7,220 nt of DNA, from assembly GCA_900549675.1 (NCBI GenBank), contig URPG01000105.1, positions 1 through 7,220 on the forward strand, given 5' to 3'. Source of the DNA: an uncultured Oscillospiraceae bacterium. GTDB lineage: Bacteria; Bacillota; Clostridia; Oscillospirales; Acutalibacteraceae. The notes beneath the pieces were generated by a model, which made no database searches, was not told the origin of the DNA, and saw only the letters and a program-made list of their open reading frames with translations. Each line of letters opens with the position of its first letter. The first letter of the stretch is position 1. The position numbers and the translations under genes are program-made. Positions 6,166-7,220 of this stretch are shown one piece after another.

Positions 6166-7100
6166 TCTGCCACCTCATCTTCTAAAAATAGTTGTATTAA
6201 CTGATAAGCTTTTTGCACTGCTTTGGTGCCGATTGGCAATGAGAAAAAGCCATGCAATGCTCCTTTTATTCTATATTTTACTGCAAAATTTCCTGCTTCT
6301 TGTAATTTATCGGCATACATTTCACCCTCATCACGCAATGGGTCAAATTCCGCTGTAATCACAAGCGTTTTGGGTTGAGAGGAGAAATCTTGAGACAACA
6401 ACGGTGCCAAGTAGACATTCTGTAGATTGTCTGTTTTACCGGCATATAAATCCATATATTCTTGTATTCTCTCCGCCGTTAGAACATAGTCTTTCCCGTT
6501 CGTCTGCACGGATGCAAACGGGGAAGAAATCGTATAGTCATTATAAAGCACCGGATACAGCAATATTTGCTGTGCCACGGTAAAATCACCGCTGTCTCTG
6601 GCTTTTAAACTGACCGCTGCGGCTAAATTCCCACCGGCACTATCTCCCATTAACACAATTTCTTCCGGAGGAATATCAAATAAAAAATAAGAGTTTAGAA
6701 AGATAGAACGGCTGACCTCATAACAGTCTGTAAACCCCTGTGGAAATGGATGTTCCGGTGCCAAACGATAATCCACTGACGCCACGCGGCAGCCGGTTTG
6801 CCTAGCCAGCGTATCACAAACACGATTATAGCTATCGATATTCCCTGTAACCCAACCTCCGCCATGGAAAAACAAAATCACTTTCTTGTTTTTCCGTTTT
6901 TCTGTAGGATAATACATGCGCATGGGTACCACAAAATTTTGACAGACCACATGAAAATCAGTTGCCAAAAAGGCGGGCCGTAAAAAATGAACTTTTCCCA
7001 CCTTGGCCAGTTGTCTTTGCAATTTATAAATTCTCTTTACTTCGGGTTGTTTTTCGGAGATTACCTGTAACGCTTTTTCGATCATTTTTTGAATATCCAT
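6162..7100 (-). CDS. HSL-family alpha/beta hydrolase (esterase/lipase-like)
   Basis: This 312-residue cytosolic serine hydrolase should cleave carboxylic esters. It has the hormone-sensitive-lipase signature HGGGWVTG (79-86), which forms the oxyanion hole, and the nucleophile elbow GDSAGGN (152-158, S154). The acid is in EFDPLRDEG (D253) and the base in ALHGFF (H283), so the catalytic triad is complete. SVDYRLAPEHPFP (108-120) is another typical block. The length is normal for the family, and there is no signal peptide. The start is ATG at 7100, because AGGGAG lies five to six bases upstream. An in-frame TTG at 7115 would place that site inside the gene. It is first in the operon with the acyltransferase and the zinc-ribbon protein. 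The natural ester is unknown. It could release, edit or hand over acyl groups for the acyltransferase, which is inference. Confidence 0.92.
   Translation of the reverse strand: MDIQKMIEKALQVISEKQPEVKRIYKLQRQLAKVGKVHFLRPAFLATDFHVVCQNFVVPMRMYYPTEKRKNKKVILFFHGGGWVTGNIDSYNRVCDTLARQTGCRVASVDYRLAPEHPFPQGFTDCYEVSRSIFLNSYFLFDIPPEEIVLMGDSAGGNLAAAVSLKARDSGDFTVAQQILLYPVLYNDYTISSPFASVQTNGKDYVLTAERIQEYMDLYAGKTDNLQNVYLAPLLSQDFSSQPKTLVITAEFDPLRDEGEMYADKLQEAGNFAVKYRIKGALHGFFSLPIGTKAVQKAYQLIQLFLEDEVAD
6171..6176 (-). promoter_or_regulatory. Ribosome binding site fixing a TTG start (acyltransferase)
   Basis: GAGGTG on the minus strand lies five bases before the TTG at 6165, inside the last codons of the hydrolase. 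With the TTGA stop/start overlap it indicates translational coupling of the two genes. Confidence 0.65.
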
Positions 7101-7157
7101 CGGTTCTCCCTGCAAAGTCTGCCATATTGCATTTCTTTATTATTATGTTTATTCTTT

Positions 7158-7186
7158 ATTATATTTTATTTTTCCGATTTTTTCAA
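7158..7186 (-). promoter_or_regulatory. Sigma-A promoter of the hydrolase-acyltransferase operon
   Basis: On the minus strand TTGAAA (7181-7186) and a perfect TATAAT (7158-7163) are 17 bases apart. Transcription would start near 7151, giving a leader of about 50 bases before the ATG at 7100. The flanking DNA to the window end is very AT-rich, and no operator-like palindrome was recognised. Confidence 0.82.
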
Positions 7187-7220
7187 TCTCTTATCTGTAA
7201 AACCATATGATAAAAGAAAA

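Noticed and set aside
7101..7115. Upstream TTG adding five residues to the hydrolase.
   Set aside because: It would put the AGGGAG ribosome binding site inside the coding sequence. The ATG at 7100 is correctly spaced from it.

Overview
The window looks like chromosomal DNA from a low-GC Gram-positive bacterium, probably an anaerobic Clostridia-type Firmicute. The grounds are the AT-rich intergenic DNA, strong GGAGG-type ribosome binding sites, consensus sigma-A promoters with 17-base spacers, TTG starts, and families typical of that group (DUF1292, LytR-CpsA-Psr, GtrA, DUF3781, DUF6320). The genus cannot be told from the sequence alone. No CRISPR array, tRNA, rRNA or complete insertion sequence was seen.

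Layout. Positions 1-342 hold no convincing gene. They contain two diverged copies of an approximately 85-base element, 246 bases apart. Each copy ends in a plus-strand intrinsic terminator with the same stem, and a possible short transcript or gene remnant lies between them. Positions 343-3228 are a four-gene minus-strand operon, read from high to low coordinates: GtrA membrane protein, LytR-CpsA-Psr (LCP) protein, sugar-phosphate-type nucleotidyltransferase, and a small DUF3781 protein. A near-consensus promoter at 3289-3317 drives it. Divergent from it, a plus-strand promoter at 3480-3508 drives a small, very acidic DUF1292 protein (3574-3867). The next 290 bases carry no credible protein gene. 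They fold into the architecture of 6S RNA (about 3957-4153, plus strand), the RNA that binds sigma-70/sigma-A RNA polymerase holoenzyme. A hairpin at 4160-4206 separates it from a second minus-strand operon (4230-7100): an HSL-type alpha/beta hydrolase, an HxxxDG acyltransferase/condensation-like protein, and a six-TM zinc-ribbon protein. That operon has its own near-perfect promoter at 7158-7186.

How the genes may work together. GtrA, LCP and the nucleotidyltransferase fit synthesis, membrane handling and wall attachment of a cell-surface glycopolymer; this is inferred from family roles and operon structure. The hydrolase, acyltransferase and zinc-ribbon membrane protein are tightly coupled (a 4-base TTGA overlap, then a 17-base overlap). 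They look like a dedicated acyl-ester or lipid-modifying cassette of unknown substrate, and are the best candidate here for an undescribed pathway. The 6S RNA is a known class but is easily missed, because spurious minus-strand reading frames overlie it.
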